Shown here: positions 47,286 through 62,971 of the stretch, one piece after another | Layout of the letters: each line of letters begins with the position of its first letter | Numbering within the stretch: position 1 is the stretch's first letter | Source: Mycolicibacterium sp. P1-18 | GTDB lineage: Bacteria > Actinomycetota > Actinomycetes > Mycobacteriales > Mycobacteriaceae | Reading direction: 5' to 3' | NCBI RefSeq assembly: GCF_008329535.1 | Contig: NZ_NPKR01000008.1 | Span: forward strand, 310,001 to 374,000 | DNA: 64,000 nt | Notes under the pieces: model-generated | What the model was told of the DNA's origin: nothing | Seen by the model: only the letters and a program-made list of their open reading frames with translations | The model's database searches: none | Position numbers and translations under genes: made by a program

Positions 47286-47864
47286 GTGACCACGCCGTCA
47301 ACCCCAAGTCTGTTGCCGCATCTGTGGAAGTCCGCAGTCGTGTCCGGCCTGCTGGCCGTCGCGATCGGCGTCGCCATCGTCGCGTGGCCCGGAATCTCAA
47401 TCACCGTGGCCGCCATCTTCTTCGGCGCCGGTCTGCTGCTGACCGGAATTCAGCAGGTGTTCTTCGCCTTCAGCCTGCACGTGTCCGCCGGTGGGCGGGT
47501 GCTGCTGTTCATCAGTGGCGCAGCGTCGCTCATCTTGGCGATCATGGCCTTCCGTCACCTCTACGACGCAGTGTTGTTGCTGGCCATCTGGATCGGAGTC
47601 GGCTTCGTCTTTCGTGGTGTCGCGACGGCGGTGTCGGCGATCAGCGACCCCACCCTGCCGGGCCGGGGCTGGAACGTCTTCGTCGGCGTCGTCAGTCTGG
47701 TTGCCGGCGTGGTCGTCCTCGCCTCGCCCTTCGACTCGATCGGCACGCTCGCGCTCGTGGTGGGCGTCTGGCTGATCGTCATCGGCGTCATGGAGGTCGT
47801 CACCGCCGTCGCCATCCGACGCGCGACCGGTCACCTCGCCGGACAGAGTCAGCCAGCTCACTAA
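47286..47864 (+). CDS. HdeD/DUF308 family membrane protein
   Basis: A 192-residue protein with six membrane helices in three hairpin pairs, the DUF308/HdeD repeat layout; each pair ends in a short polar loop such as FRHLYDA and ISDPTLPGRGWN. HdeD of E. coli is linked with acid resistance, but function in actinobacteria is unknown. The start is GTG 47286. It lies 75 bp before cydA on the same strand; the cyd promoter dyad is between them, so it is probably a separate unit. Confidence 0.87.
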   Translation: MTTPSTPSLLPHLWKSAVVSGLLAVAIGVAIVAWPGISITVAAIFFGAGLLLTGIQQVFFAFSLHVSAGGRVLLFISGAASLILAIMAFRHLYDAVLLLAIWIGVGFVFRGVATAVSAISDPTLPGRGWNVFVGVVSLVAGVVVLASPFDSIGTLALVVGVWLIVIGVMEVVTAVAIRRATGHLAGQSQPAH

Positions 47865-47891
47865 AAACGCCCTGGGCTGGGGGAAGGTTGT

Positions 47892-47910
47892 CTACTACAC
47901 TTTGTCGTAG
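47892..47910 (+). promoter_or_regulatory. CTAC/GTAG dyad over the cydA promoter
   Basis: CTACTACA (47892-47899), 3 nt, TGTCGTAG (47903-47910): 8-bp half-sites with one mismatch. A -10 element TACACT (47896-47901) lies inside it. A second, overlapping GTAG-N3-CTAC dyad is at 47907-47917. The TACA/TGTA core resembles BlaI/MecI-type operators. A bound repressor would occlude the promoter. Confidence 0.5.
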
Positions 47911-47939
47911 GTACTACCGACAGCCAGGGAATGGTGCAC

Positions 47940-49388
47940 ATGGACGCGCTCGACGTCTCGCGGTGGCAGTTCGGGATCACGACGGTCTACCACTTCATCT
48001 TCGTGCCGCTGACCATCGGCCTGGCTCCCCTCATCGCCGTCATGCAGACGGCTTGGGTGATCACCGGTAACGCCTCCTGGTACCGGTTGACCAAGTTCTT
48101 CGGCAAGTTGTTCCTGATCAACTTCGCCCTCGGGGTCGCCACCGGCATCGTGCAGGAATTCCAGTTCGGCATGAACTGGAGCGAGTACTCCCGCTTCGTC
48201 GGCGACGTGTTCGGCGCGCCCCTGGCGATGGAGGGTCTCGTCGCCTTCTTCTTCGAGTCGACGTTCATCGGGCTGTGGATCTTCGGCTGGACCCGGCTGC
48301 CCCGGCTGGTGCACCTGGCCTGCATTTGGATCGTCGCGGTCGCGGTGAACGCGTCGGCGTTCTTCATCATCGCCGCCAATTCGTGGATGCAGCACCCGGT
48401 GGGCGCGCGCTTCAACCCGGAGACCGGACGCGCCGAACTCACCAGCATCGTCGCCCTGTTCACCAACAACACTGCGACGGCTGCCTTTTCGCATGCCGTG
48501 TTCGGCGCCTTCCTCACCGCGGGCACGTTCGTCGCGGGTGTGTGCTCCTGGTGGCTGGTACGCGCCCGCGAGACCGACGAGGCGAGCACGATGTACCGGC
48601 CCGCCACCATCCTCGGATGTCTGGTGACCCTCGCGGCCGCCGGCGGACTGTTCCTCACCGGCGACGCGCAGGGCAAGCTGATGTTCCAGCAGCAGCCCAT
48701 GAAGATGGCGTCGGCGGAATCGTTGTGCCACACCCAGACCGACCCCGACTTCTCCATCCTCACCGTCGGCACCCACAACAACTGCGACGCCGTCGACCAC
48801 GTCATCGAGGTGCCCTACGTCCTGCCCTTCCTCGCCGAGGGCCGGTTCGACGGGGTCACGCTGGAAGGCGTCAAGGATTTGCAGGCAAGGTACGAGGCGA
48901 CCTACGGACCCGGTGACTACCGGCCCAACCTCTTCGTGACGTACTGGTCGTTCCGGGCGATGATCGGCCTGCTCGCCGTGCCGGGGCTGTTCGCGGTGGT
49001 CGCGCTGTGGTCGACCCGGCGTGGACGCCTCCCCCACGAGCGGTGGTTCTCCACCCTTGCGCTCCTGACGCTGCCCACGCCGTTCCTGGCCAACAGTGCC
49101 GGCTGGGTGTTCACCGAAATGGGCAGGCAGCCTTGGGTGGTGGTGCCCAACCCGACCGGCGACCAGATGATCCGACTGATGGTCGGTCAAGGCGTCTCGA
49201 CGCACTCCGCGGCGATGGTGCTGACCTCGCTGACGGTGTTCACGCTGCTCTACGCCGGGCTCGCCTGCATCTGGTTCTGGCTGATCCGGCGCTACGTCGT
49301 CGAGGGCCCACTGGAACACGACGCCGAACCGGCGCCGCCCACGCCGCCCGGGGACGCCGACGTCGCACCGTTGTCGTTCGCCTACTGA
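47940..49388 (+). CDS. cydA: cytochrome bd oxidase subunit I
   Basis: CydA, 482 residues, the haem-carrying subunit of the cytochrome bd menaquinol oxidase, which reduces O2 with high affinity. Nine membrane helices; the haem-ligand His lies in TTVYHFIFVPLTIG, the quinol loop is of the short actinobacterial type, and the conserved GRQPW segment (EMGRQPWVV) is present. The start is ATG 47940 with AGGGA at 9 nt; an ATG at 47931 directly abuts that motif and is less likely. It is followed by cydB after 26 bp and then the CydDC transporter genes. Confidence 0.97.
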   Translation: MDALDVSRWQFGITTVYHFIFVPLTIGLAPLIAVMQTAWVITGNASWYRLTKFFGKLFLINFALGVATGIVQEFQFGMNWSEYSRFVGDVFGAPLAMEGLVAFFFESTFIGLWIFGWTRLPRLVHLACIWIVAVAVNASAFFIIAANSWMQHPVGARFNPETGRAELTSIVALFTNNTATAAFSHAVFGAFLTAGTFVAGVCSWWLVRARETDEASTMYRPATILGCLVTLAAAGGLFLTGDAQGKLMFQQQPMKMASAESLCHTQTDPDFSILTVGTHNNCDAVDHVIEVPYVLPFLAEGRFDGVTLEGVKDLQARYEATYGPGDYRPNLFVTYWSFRAMIGLLAVPGLFAVVALWSTRRGRLPHERWFSTLALLTLPTPFLANSAGWVFTEMGRQPWVVVPNPTGDQMIRLMVGQGVSTHSAAMVLTSLTVFTLLYAGLACIWFWLIRRYVVEGPLEHDAEPAPPTPPGDADVAPLSFAY

Positions 49389-49414
49389 GTCGTTCGCGTA
49401 TCGAGGAGGTCGAC

Positions 49415-50452
49415 ATGGGACTGCAGGACTTCTGGTTCATGGCACTGGCGGCGCTGTTCGTCGGCTTCCTCCTGCTCGAGGGCTTCGACTTCGGCGTCGG
49501 GATGCTGATGGCGTTCTTCGCGCGGAACGCCCCCGCCGGCAGCGGCGAATTGCACAAGCGCACCGTGCTCAACACCATCGGACCGGTGTGGGACGGCAAC
49601 GAGGTCTGGTTGATCACCGCCGGTGGCGCCATGTTCGCGGCGTTCCCGGAGATGTACGCCACCCTGTTCTCCGGCCTGTACCTGCCGCTGCTGGCCATCC
49701 TGGTGTCGATGATCGTCCGCATCTGCGCCATCGAGTGGCGCGGCAAGGTCGACGATCCGAAGTGGCGCAGCTGGGCCGACGTCGCGATCGCCGTCGGTTC
49801 GTGGGTGCCCGCCGTGCTGTGGGGTGTCACGTTCGCCGCACTGGTGCACGGCCTTCCGGTCAACGGGGACAAGCAGATCGAGCTCTCCGTCGGCGATCTG
49901 CTCGACCCGTACGTGCTGCTGGGCGGGCTCGCCACGGCCGGGTTGTTCGCGTTTCACGGTGCGGTCTTCGTCTCGCTCAAGACCTCGGGTGCCGTCCGCG
50001 ACGACGCGGTGCTCTTCGCGGCCCGGTTGGCGCTTCCGGTCACCCTGGTCGTCGGGGTGTTCGGCGCGTGGACCCAGCTGGCGCACGGCAAGGACTGGAC
50101 GTGGCTGGTGCTCGGTGTCGCCGTGGTCGCTCAGCTCACCGCCGTCATGCTGGTGTGGGGTCGCGGCGGTGACGGCTGGGCCTTCGCCTGCACGGCAACC
50201 GTCGTCGTCGCCGTCGTGGTCCTGTTGTTCGGCTCGCTCTACCCGAACCTGGTGCCCTCGACGCTGAACCCGGCGTGGAGCCTCGACATCCACAACGCCT
50301 CGTCGTCGCACTACACCCTGACCGTCATGTCCTGGGCGGCGCTGATCTTCGCGCCGTTGGTCATCGGCTACCAGGCCTGGACGTACTGGGTGTTCCGCCA
50401 GCGCATCTCCGCCGACCGGATCCCGGCGCCGATAGGCCTCAGCCCGAAATGA
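49415..50452 (+). CDS. cydB: cytochrome bd oxidase subunit II
   Basis: CydB, 345 residues, with eight to nine membrane helices. N-terminal MGLQDFWFMALAALFVGFLLLEGFDFGVGM and the conserved GPVWDGNEVWLI motif are diagnostic. The start is ATG 49415 with a strong GAGGAGG. It forms the bd oxidase with CydA and overlaps cydD by ATGA. Confidence 0.97.
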   Translation: MGLQDFWFMALAALFVGFLLLEGFDFGVGMLMAFFARNAPAGSGELHKRTVLNTIGPVWDGNEVWLITAGGAMFAAFPEMYATLFSGLYLPLLAILVSMIVRICAIEWRGKVDDPKWRSWADVAIAVGSWVPAVLWGVTFAALVHGLPVNGDKQIELSVGDLLDPYVLLGGLATAGLFAFHGAVFVSLKTSGAVRDDAVLFAARLALPVTLVVGVFGAWTQLAHGKDWTWLVLGVAVVAQLTAVMLVWGRGGDGWAFACTATVVVAVVVLLFGSLYPNLVPSTLNPAWSLDIHNASSSHYTLTVMSWAALIFAPLVIGYQAWTYWVFRQRISADRIPAPIGLSPK

Positions 50453-52036
50453 CGAGTCGCCACCTCGTGCTGATGACGAGCTGCGGAGTAGTCATCACCG
50501 GCTCGGCCATCGCCGGTGCGGTGGTATTGGCGCATCTGCTGGCGGGCCTCATCACCGACCCGAGCTCCCGCACCCTGGACCACTGGTCGGGCCCGCTGTG
50601 GACCCTGCTGGCGCTGTGGACGATTCGGGTGCTCGCTCAGTGGGCTCAGGCCCGGATAGGTCAACGCGGGGCCACCGCGGCGATCACCGACCTCAACCGC
50701 CACCTCCTCGACGGCGTCACCACCCTGCCCCCGCGCGACCTGGCCGCCCGCCACGACGACGCGGCCGCCCTGAGCACGCGGGGTCTGGATGCCCTGCGCC
50801 CCTTCCATACCCGCTATCTTCCCGCGGTCGTTCAGGCAGCCGTCCTCACCCCCGCCGCGGTGGTGACGATGGCGTACTACGACCTGCAGGCCGCCGTCGT
50901 CGTCGTGATCGCACTCCCCCTGGTGCCGCTGTTCATGGTGCTCATCGGTCTCGTCACCGCCGACCGCTCCGCCGCCGCGCTGACGGCGATGACGACCCTG
51001 CAGTCCCGGTTGCTCGACCTGATCACCGGCATTCCCACCCTGCGTGCGGTCGGCCGCGCCGACGGCCCGGAGCGCCGGATCTCCGAACTGGCCGAAGCGC
51101 ATCGCCGTTCGACCATGGCGACACTGCGGATCACGTTCCTGTCGTCGCTGGTGCTCGAACTGCTCGCCACCCTCGGCGTGGCCCTGGTCGCCGTCAGCGT
51201 CGGTCTGCGACTGGTGTACGGCGAGGTGGAACTGGCCGCCGGTCTGACGGTACTGCTGCTCGCCCCGGAGGTCTTCTGGCCGCTGCGTCGCGTCGGCGCC
51301 GAGTTTCACGCCGCCCAGGACGGGAGGACGGCCCAGGCGAAGGCGACCGCACTGCTCGACGGCACGGCGACGCCCCCGCCCGGCACCCGGACCCCGACGA
51401 GCACCTCGATCAGCCTTCGGGACGTGAGCGTCACCGCGCGCAACGGCGATGCGCCGCACCGGTTGTCGGCCGACGTCGAGCCCGGCACGGTCACGGTTCT
51501 GACCGGACCCAACGGGGCGGGCAAGTCGACCGCGCTGCACGCCGTCCTCGGCCTCGTCGCGCCGACGAGTGGGCACGTGCTGGTGGGCGGGGTCGACGTC
51601 GCCGACCTCGACCCACGGCAATGGTGGAACCTCGTCGCCTGGTTACCGCAACGGCCCGCGCTGGTCCCCGGCACCGTCGCCGAGAATCTCGAACTGTTCG
51701 GACCGCTCGCCGACGTCGACGAGGCCTGCCGCCGAGCCGGTTTCGACGACGTCGTCGCGTCGCTGCCCAACGGCCTGGCCACCGTCCTCGGTCGCGACGG
51801 CGCCGGGTTGTCCCTCGGCCAACGTCAACGACTCGGCCTGGCCCGGGCGTTTGGGGCGCGCCGGCCGATTCTGCTCCTCGACGAACCCACGGCCCACCTC
51901 GACGACGAACGCGAGCGGTTCGTCCTCCAGTCGATCCGCGGCATCGCGCGCGACGGCGCCGCGGTGCTGGTGGTCGGCCACCGGGACGCCGTTCGCGCCA
52001 TCGGAGACCTGGTCGTCACCGTCGGAGGCGAGGCCC

Positions 52037-52050
<14 letters not shown>
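50449..52050 (+). CDS. cydD: ABC transporter CydD, cytochrome bd assembly
   Basis: A 533-residue ABC half-transporter needed to assemble cytochrome bd, in E. coli by exporting reductant (cysteine/glutathione) and binding haem. Six membrane helices fill residues 1-300. The nucleotide-binding domain has Walker A GPNGAGKST, Q-loop WLPQRPALV, Walker B ILLLDEPTAHLD and switch His in VVGHRD; its signature is LSLGQRQR instead of LSGGQ. It overlaps cydB and the start of cydC (14 bp). Confidence 0.94.
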
Positions 52051-53541
<1,491 letters not shown>

Positions 53542-53545
<4 letters not shown>

Positions 53546-53937
53546 CGGGCCCCAGAAACGGAACGGGCACCGCGGCGCTCGCCGTCGCGGTCGCCGGCGT
53601 CGCCCTGTGCTGGTCGGTCGTCGGTGGCCTCGCCTGCGGCGTGGTGGCCCTGATCCTGGGCGTGGTCGGCCGGGGACGCGCCGCACGCCGCGAGGCCGAC
53701 AACGGTCCCGTGGCGGTCGCCGGCATGGCGCTCGGCACGGTGGCGGTCGTCGCGTCGGTGGCGTTCGCCGTCATCTGGGCGGTCGCGTGGCGGGACTCCG
53801 GCGGCTCGGACTACCTGGACTGCGCGATGAAGGCCGGCCAGGACCAGGCGGCGACGCAGGCCTGTACCGACACGTGGTTCAACGGCCTCCAGGACAAGTT
53901 CGGAATCAGTCCGAAGCCGACCCGGGGAAGTACTTGA
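53542..53937 (+). CDS. DUF4190 membrane protein
   Basis: A 131-residue protein with two membrane segments of the DUF4190 type (residues about 10-50 and 65-90; motifs GLACGVVALILGVVGRGRA and GPVAVAGMALGTVAV), then a C-terminal extracytoplasmic tail with two Cys that may form a disulfide. It starts at ATG 53542, overlapping the cydC stop. TACCCT 8 nt upstream may also give an internal leaderless promoter. It overlaps the convergent tesB by 32 bp. A link with the bd oxidase is only suggested by operon position. Confidence 0.8.
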
Positions 53938-54778
53938 CGATCCCCTCTTGGACCACGGTGGCCAGCACGTTGCCGTCGCGGTCGAAGAAGTGGCCGTTGC
54001 CGAGCCCGCGGGACTCCGCGGCCACCGGCGACGTCGTCGAATAGAGGACCCACTCGTCGAAGCGGACCGGACGGTGAAACCACACCGAGTGGTTCATCGT
54101 CACGGCGAAGATGCGATCGAAGCCCCACGACAGGCCATGGGTGGTGATGATCGAGTCCAACACCGTGGTGTCCGACGAATAGACAAGTGCGGCAGCGTGA
54201 ATCACCGGATCGTCGGGCATCGCGCCCTTGGCGGTGAGCCACACCCTGTTGTGCGGCAGCCGCTCCCCCTTGGTCCGCATCACCCACGCCGGGTCGTTGG
54301 TGTAGCGCCACTCGATCGGCTTCAGCGCGGCCACGAACAGCGGCACCGTCTCCTCGTAGCCCACCAACAACTCGTCGATGCTCGGCACCGTGAGCGGATC
54401 GGCGACCACGGGCACGTCGACGCCGTGCTCCAGGCCGCGACCACCGGCCAGGTGCGACACCAGCGCCGAGGCCAGCAGCACGTCGCCCTGTCGCACGTCG
54501 ACCCGGCGGTTGGCGAACCGACGTTCGTCGCGCAGCCGCACCACGTGGAACTCGAGGTCCCGCTCCGGATCTCCACCGGCGATGAAGTGGACCGACAGCG
54601 CGCTCGGCGGCAGGTCGTGCTTCACCGTCCGGCTGGCCGCGACGAAGGCCTGGGCCATCATCTGTCCACCGAAGGTCCGGATCGGGTTCTTGCTCGGGTG
54701 CGAACCGGTGAAGAGGTCGTCGCCGACCCGTCGAAGCTCCAGTACGGCCAGTAGCTCTTCCAGGTCGGACGTGCTCAT
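53906..54778 (-). CDS. tesB: acyl-CoA thioesterase II
   Basis: A 290-residue double-hotdog thioesterase matching Rv1618 (TesB1). The N-terminal hotdog shows FGGQMMAQAFVAASRTV and SVHFIAGGD; the second has AALVYSSDTTVLDSI with the Asp of the Asp-Thr-Gln catalytic set, and HSVWFHRPVRFDEWVLY. It releases fatty acids from acyl-CoA. It follows pyk by 6 bp and is probably co-transcribed. A less similar paralogue is at 11283. Confidence 0.93.
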   Translation of the reverse strand: MSTSDLEELLAVLELRRVGDDLFTGSHPSKNPIRTFGGQMMAQAFVAASRTVKHDLPPSALSVHFIAGGDPERDLEFHVVRLRDERRFANRRVDVRQGDVLLASALVSHLAGGRGLEHGVDVPVVADPLTVPSIDELLVGYEETVPLFVAALKPIEWRYTNDPAWVMRTKGERLPHNRVWLTAKGAMPDDPVIHAAALVYSSDTTVLDSIITTHGLSWGFDRIFAVTMNHSVWFHRPVRFDEWVLYSTTSPVAAESRGLGNGHFFDRDGNVLATVVQEGIVKYFPGSASD

Positions 54779-54784
54779 TGCTCC

Positions 54785-56203
54785 CTAGTGGTCGTCCTCA
54801 CCGATGCGGTGGACGTGAATCATGTTGGTCGAGCCTACTGTGCCGGGAGGAGCACCAGCCACGATGATGACGAGATCGCCCCGCTTGTAGCGGCCCAGCG
54901 CCAGCAACGACTCGTCGACCTGGTGGATCATGCCGTCGGTGGTCTGGATGTGCGGAACGATGAAGGTCTCGGTGCCCCACGTCAGGGCCAGCTGACTGCG
55001 GACCTCGGGAAGCGGCGTAAAGGCCAGCAGCGGCAGCGGCGTGTGCAACCGGGCCAGGCGCTTGAGCGTGTCACCGGACTGGGTGAACGCGACGAGCGCC
55101 TTGGCGTCCAGTCGCTCGCCGATGTCACGGGCGGCGTAGGAGATGACTCCTCGCTTGGTGCGGGGCACGTGGTGCAGCGGCGGCGCGGCGGTGGAGTTCT
55201 CCTCGACCGCGGTGATGATGCGGGCCATCGTCTTCACGGCCTCGAGCGGGTACTTGCCGACCGACGTCTCGCCGGAGAGCATCACCGCGTCGGTTCCGTC
55301 CAGCACGGCGTTCGCCACGTCGGAGGCCTCGGCGCGCGTCGGACGGGAGTTCTCGATCATCGACTCGAGCATCTGCGTCGCGACGATGACGGGCTTGGCG
55401 TTCTCGCGGGCCATCTGGATGACGCGCTTCTGCACCAGGGGCACTTCCTCCAGCGGGAGCTCGACGCCGAGGTCACCGCGGGCGACCATGATCGCGTCGA
55501 ACGCCAGCACGATGGCCTCGAGGTTCTCGATCGCCTCGGGCTTCTCCAGCTTCGCGATGACGGGCACGCGCCGGCCCATCTCGTCCATGATCTCGTGGAC
55601 CAGTTCGATGTCGGCCGGCGAGCGCACGAACGACAGCGCGACCAGGTCGACGCCCAGCGCCATGGCGAACCTGAGGTCTTCGATGTCCTTGTCGGACATC
55701 GCCGGAACCGACACGTTCATCCCGGGCAGGGAGAGTCCCTTGTTGTTGCTGATCTTGCCACCCTCGGTGACGATGCACACGACGTCGTTGCCGTCGATGT
55801 GGCTCACGGTCAGGCCGATGTTGCCGTCGTCGACGAGCAGCCGGTCACCGGCCACGGCGTCCTTGGCCAGCTCCTTGTAGGTCGTCGACACCCGGTCGTG
55901 GGTGCCTTCGACGTCGTCGACGGTGATCCGCACCGTCTCCCCGGCCACCCAGACCGTGGGTCCGTCGGCGAACCTGCCGAGCCGGATCTTGGGTCCCTGG
56001 AGGTCGGCCATGATGCCCACCGCCCGCCCGGTCGAGTCGGAGGCTGCGCGAACCCGTTTGTAGGCGATTTCGTGGTCGGCATGGTCACCGTGGCTGAAGT
56101 TCAGCCGGGCGACATCCATGCCCACCTCGACGAGCGCCTTGATCTGCTCCTCCGAGGAGGAAGCCGGGCCCAACGTACAGACGATCTTTCCGCGTCTAGT
56201 CAC
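54785..56203 (-). CDS. pyk: pyruvate kinase
   Basis: A 472-residue pyruvate kinase converting phosphoenolpyruvate and ADP to pyruvate and ATP. The barrel starts KIVCTLGPAS; NFSHGDH, the B-domain (residues about 70-165), the catalytic Lys and metal site IAKLEKPEAI and VARGDLGVELP, and TQMLESMIENSRPTRAEASDVANAVLDG follow. The C-terminal allosteric domain is present. The start is GTG 56203, with TATGCT 8 nt upstream. It is the first gene of the pyk-tesB pair and follows gltD by 38 bp on the same strand. Confidence 0.97.
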   Translation of the reverse strand: MTRRGKIVCTLGPASSSEEQIKALVEVGMDVARLNFSHGDHADHEIAYKRVRAASDSTGRAVGIMADLQGPKIRLGRFADGPTVWVAGETVRITVDDVEGTHDRVSTTYKELAKDAVAGDRLLVDDGNIGLTVSHIDGNDVVCIVTEGGKISNNKGLSLPGMNVSVPAMSDKDIEDLRFAMALGVDLVALSFVRSPADIELVHEIMDEMGRRVPVIAKLEKPEAIENLEAIVLAFDAIMVARGDLGVELPLEEVPLVQKRVIQMARENAKPVIVATQMLESMIENSRPTRAEASDVANAVLDGTDAVMLSGETSVGKYPLEAVKTMARIITAVEENSTAAPPLHHVPRTKRGVISYAARDIGERLDAKALVAFTQSGDTLKRLARLHTPLPLLAFTPLPEVRSQLALTWGTETFIVPHIQTTDGMIHQVDESLLALGRYKRGDLVIIVAGAPPGTVGSTNMIHVHRIGEDDH

Positions 56204-56241
56204 GTTGACTCAGCATAGTCGTGATCGATTCAGAAGACGAT

Positions 56242-57736
56242 TCAGACGGCGGCAAGCGGGAGCGCACCCGGCTTGACCGGGGACGGAAGATCCGACTCGC
56301 CCATCAGGAAGGCGTCCACGGCGTGCGCGGCGCTGCGTCCCTCGGCAATCGCCCAGACGATCAGCGACGCACCGCGGTGGGCGTCGCCGCACACGAACAC
56401 CCCCGGTGCGGTGGTCTGCCAATCCGATCCGCACGACAGCGCGCCGCGGCCGTTGAGCGTCAGCTCGAGCTCGTCGAGCAACGCCATGTGCTCGACGCCC
56501 TCGAACCCGATCGCCAGCAGCGCGAGGTCACATGGCAGCTCGATCTCGGCGCCCACCGGCGTGATCCGGCGCCGGCCCTCGGCGTCGCGCTCGACCTTGA
56601 CTTCGGCAATCACCATCGACGTCAGACGGCCCTGGTCGTCGCCGACGAATCGCTGCACGGCGACCTCGTATCGGCGCGCACCGCCCTCTGCGTGCGCGGG
56701 CGAGGTCCGCAACACCAGCGGCCACGTCGGCCACGGCGAGCGGGCGTCGTCGCGCTGTTCCGGCGGCTCCGCGTTGTAGTCCAGCTGGGTGACCGACGCC
56801 GCACCCTGGCGGTGGGCGGTGCCGAGACAGTCCGCCCCCGTGTCTCCCCCGCCGATGATCACGACGTGCTTGCCTGCCGCCGAGATCGGCGACGGTCCGT
56901 CGCCCTCGCACTCCTTGTTGGCGGGCACCAGATGCTCCATGGCGAGGTGCACGCCGTCGAGTTCGCGGCCCTGCACGTCGTTGTCCCGCGAGCGCAGCGC
57001 CCCGACGGCCAGCACCACGGCGTCGTGCTGGTGCCGCAGCCGTTCCACGGACAAGTCGACGCCCACCTCGCAGTCGGTGACGAAACGCGTTCCCTCGGCG
57101 CGCATCTGGGCCAGGCGCTGGTCGAGACCGGCCTTCTCCAGCTTGTACTCCGGGATGCCGTAGCGCAGCAGGCCCCCGATGCGGTTGTCGCGTTCGTAGA
57201 CCGTGACGTTGTGGCCCGCGCGGGTGAGCTGCTGGGCGGCGGCCAGACCCGCCGGACCCGAGCCGACGACGGCCACGCCCTTGCCCGTCGAGATGGCCGC
57301 CGGCTGCGGCTCGATGGTGCCGTCCATCCACGCCTGGTCCGCGATGGACTGCTCGATGCGCTTGATCGTCACCGCACCGCCGGTCTGGTCCTCGGCGATC
57401 GACAGCACGCACGCCGACTCGCACGGAGCCGGGCACAGCCGGCCGGTGAACTCCGGGAAGTTGTTGGTCGCGTGCAGGCGGTCGCTCGCGGCGTCCCACC
57501 GGCCGCGTCGCACCAGGTCGTTCCACTCCGGGATCAGGTTGCCCAGCGGGCAGCCGGCAGAACCGGAGTGGCAGAACGGGATACCGCAGTCCATGCACCG
57601 GCGGGCCTGGTTCGAGACCTCGCCCGCCCGTTGATGCGGATCCTGGCGTTCGTACACCTCGTGCCAGTCGCCGACCCGCTCGTCGGCGGGGCGCTTGGCC
57701 GCCTCGACCTTCGGCACCTTCAAGAATCCGGTGGGA

Positions 57737-57744
<8 letters not shown>
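56242..57744 (-). CDS. gltD: glutamate synthase small subunit
   Basis: A 500-residue small subunit that takes electrons from NADPH and passes them to GltB. The N-terminal 4Fe-4S region has CMDCGIPFC, CPLGN and CPAPCESAC. The FAD site is VVGSGPAGLAAA near residue 148 and the NADPH site is IIGGGDTGADC near 293. The start is GTG 57744 (VADPTGFLKV), overlapping gltB by 8 bp. Ordering gltB-gltD-pyk-tesB on one strand links nitrogen assimilation with central carbon flow. Confidence 0.97.
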
Positions 57745-62302
<4,558 letters not shown>

Positions 62303-62304
62303 CT

Positions 62305-62357
62305 CCGCAGTCCGGAAACATGTGTCAGGGACTGCGGCGGCCCAAGCTGTGAGTGTA
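62305..62357 (-). promoter_or_regulatory. gltB promoter and stem-loop leader overlapping the ribosome-binding site
   Basis: On the minus strand a -10 element TACACT (62357-62352) is followed by a 9-bp perfect stem CCGCAGTCC / GGACTGCGG (62337-62329 and 62313-62305) with a 15-nt loop. The last two G of the stem are the first two bases of the GGAGG ribosome-binding site. The stem would hide part of this site, so translation of gltB may depend on opening of the stem. It could also act as the terminator of the DUF2752 gene. Confidence 0.55.
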
Positions 62358-62374
62358 TCAGCGGACCTGCGAAG

Positions 62375-62869
62375 CTACCCGCCGATAAAGGTCGGGACCA
62401 GCGGGAATCCAGGAACGTTGCGGACGATCGTCCACGTAATCGTGGCGACGATCACGACGGCCACGGCGGGCTTGGGCATGAGTTTGCGGCCGCTGCGCCA
62501 GCGTAGGACCAGCCAAAGTGCCAGCAGTGGGAGCGCGACGAGCATGAAGGCGTTGTCGACGACCGCGGCGGCGAAATCGCCGTGCAACACGTCATGGGTC
62601 ATCCGGAGGCCCCCGCACCCCGGGCAGTTCCAGCCGGTCAACATCCGGAACGGACACCCGGGAAAACCGAAGCCCGCCGCATGCGGATCACGCAGGCCGA
62701 TGTACGCCAGCGCGCCGGTGAGGGCGCCCGCCGTGCCGAGGACCGCGTATGACGGAATCCGTCGGCTGCTCGTGTCGTGAGTGTGCATGGCCAATTCAGC
62801 ATGCCTGATCGCTGGGCCGGTCGTCACCCTCGTCGGTTTCGCTGGCGGGTTAGCATGTGGCTCCGACAT
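62375..62869 (-). CDS. DUF2752 membrane protein
   Basis: A 164-residue protein with three membrane helices. The DUF2752 signature is FGFPGCPFRMLTGWNCPGCGGLRMTHDVLHGDF, with the Cys-Pro-x-Cys pair in a re-entrant position. Function unknown. ATG 62869 gives the long form; ATG 62788 (MHTHDTS) gives 137 residues and a shorter N-terminal tail, and neither has a clear ribosome-binding site. It lies upstream of gltB on the same strand with a 72-bp gap. Confidence 0.82.
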   Translation of the reverse strand: MSEPHANPPAKPTRVTTGPAIRHAELAMHTHDTSSRRIPSYAVLGTAGALTGALAYIGLRDPHAAGFGFPGCPFRMLTGWNCPGCGGLRMTHDVLHGDFAAAVVDNAFMLVALPLLALWLVLRWRSGRKLMPKPAVAVVIVATITWTIVRNVPGFPLVPTFIGG

Positions 62870-62958
62870 TTCGAGGCGCTCCGTGGCAGTTGTCCACAGG
62901 CACTGAAGTTATCCACAGATTGGCTGGTCAGGCCTGGTTTTCGTCGGCCAACCCGCAT

Positions 62959-62964
62959 AGAGTC
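62959..62964 (+). promoter_or_regulatory. -10 element of a leaderless promoter
   Basis: TAGAGT, 7 nt, ATG 62972; no Shine-Dalgarno sequence. Confidence 0.5.
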
Positions 62965-62971
62965 GAATGCA

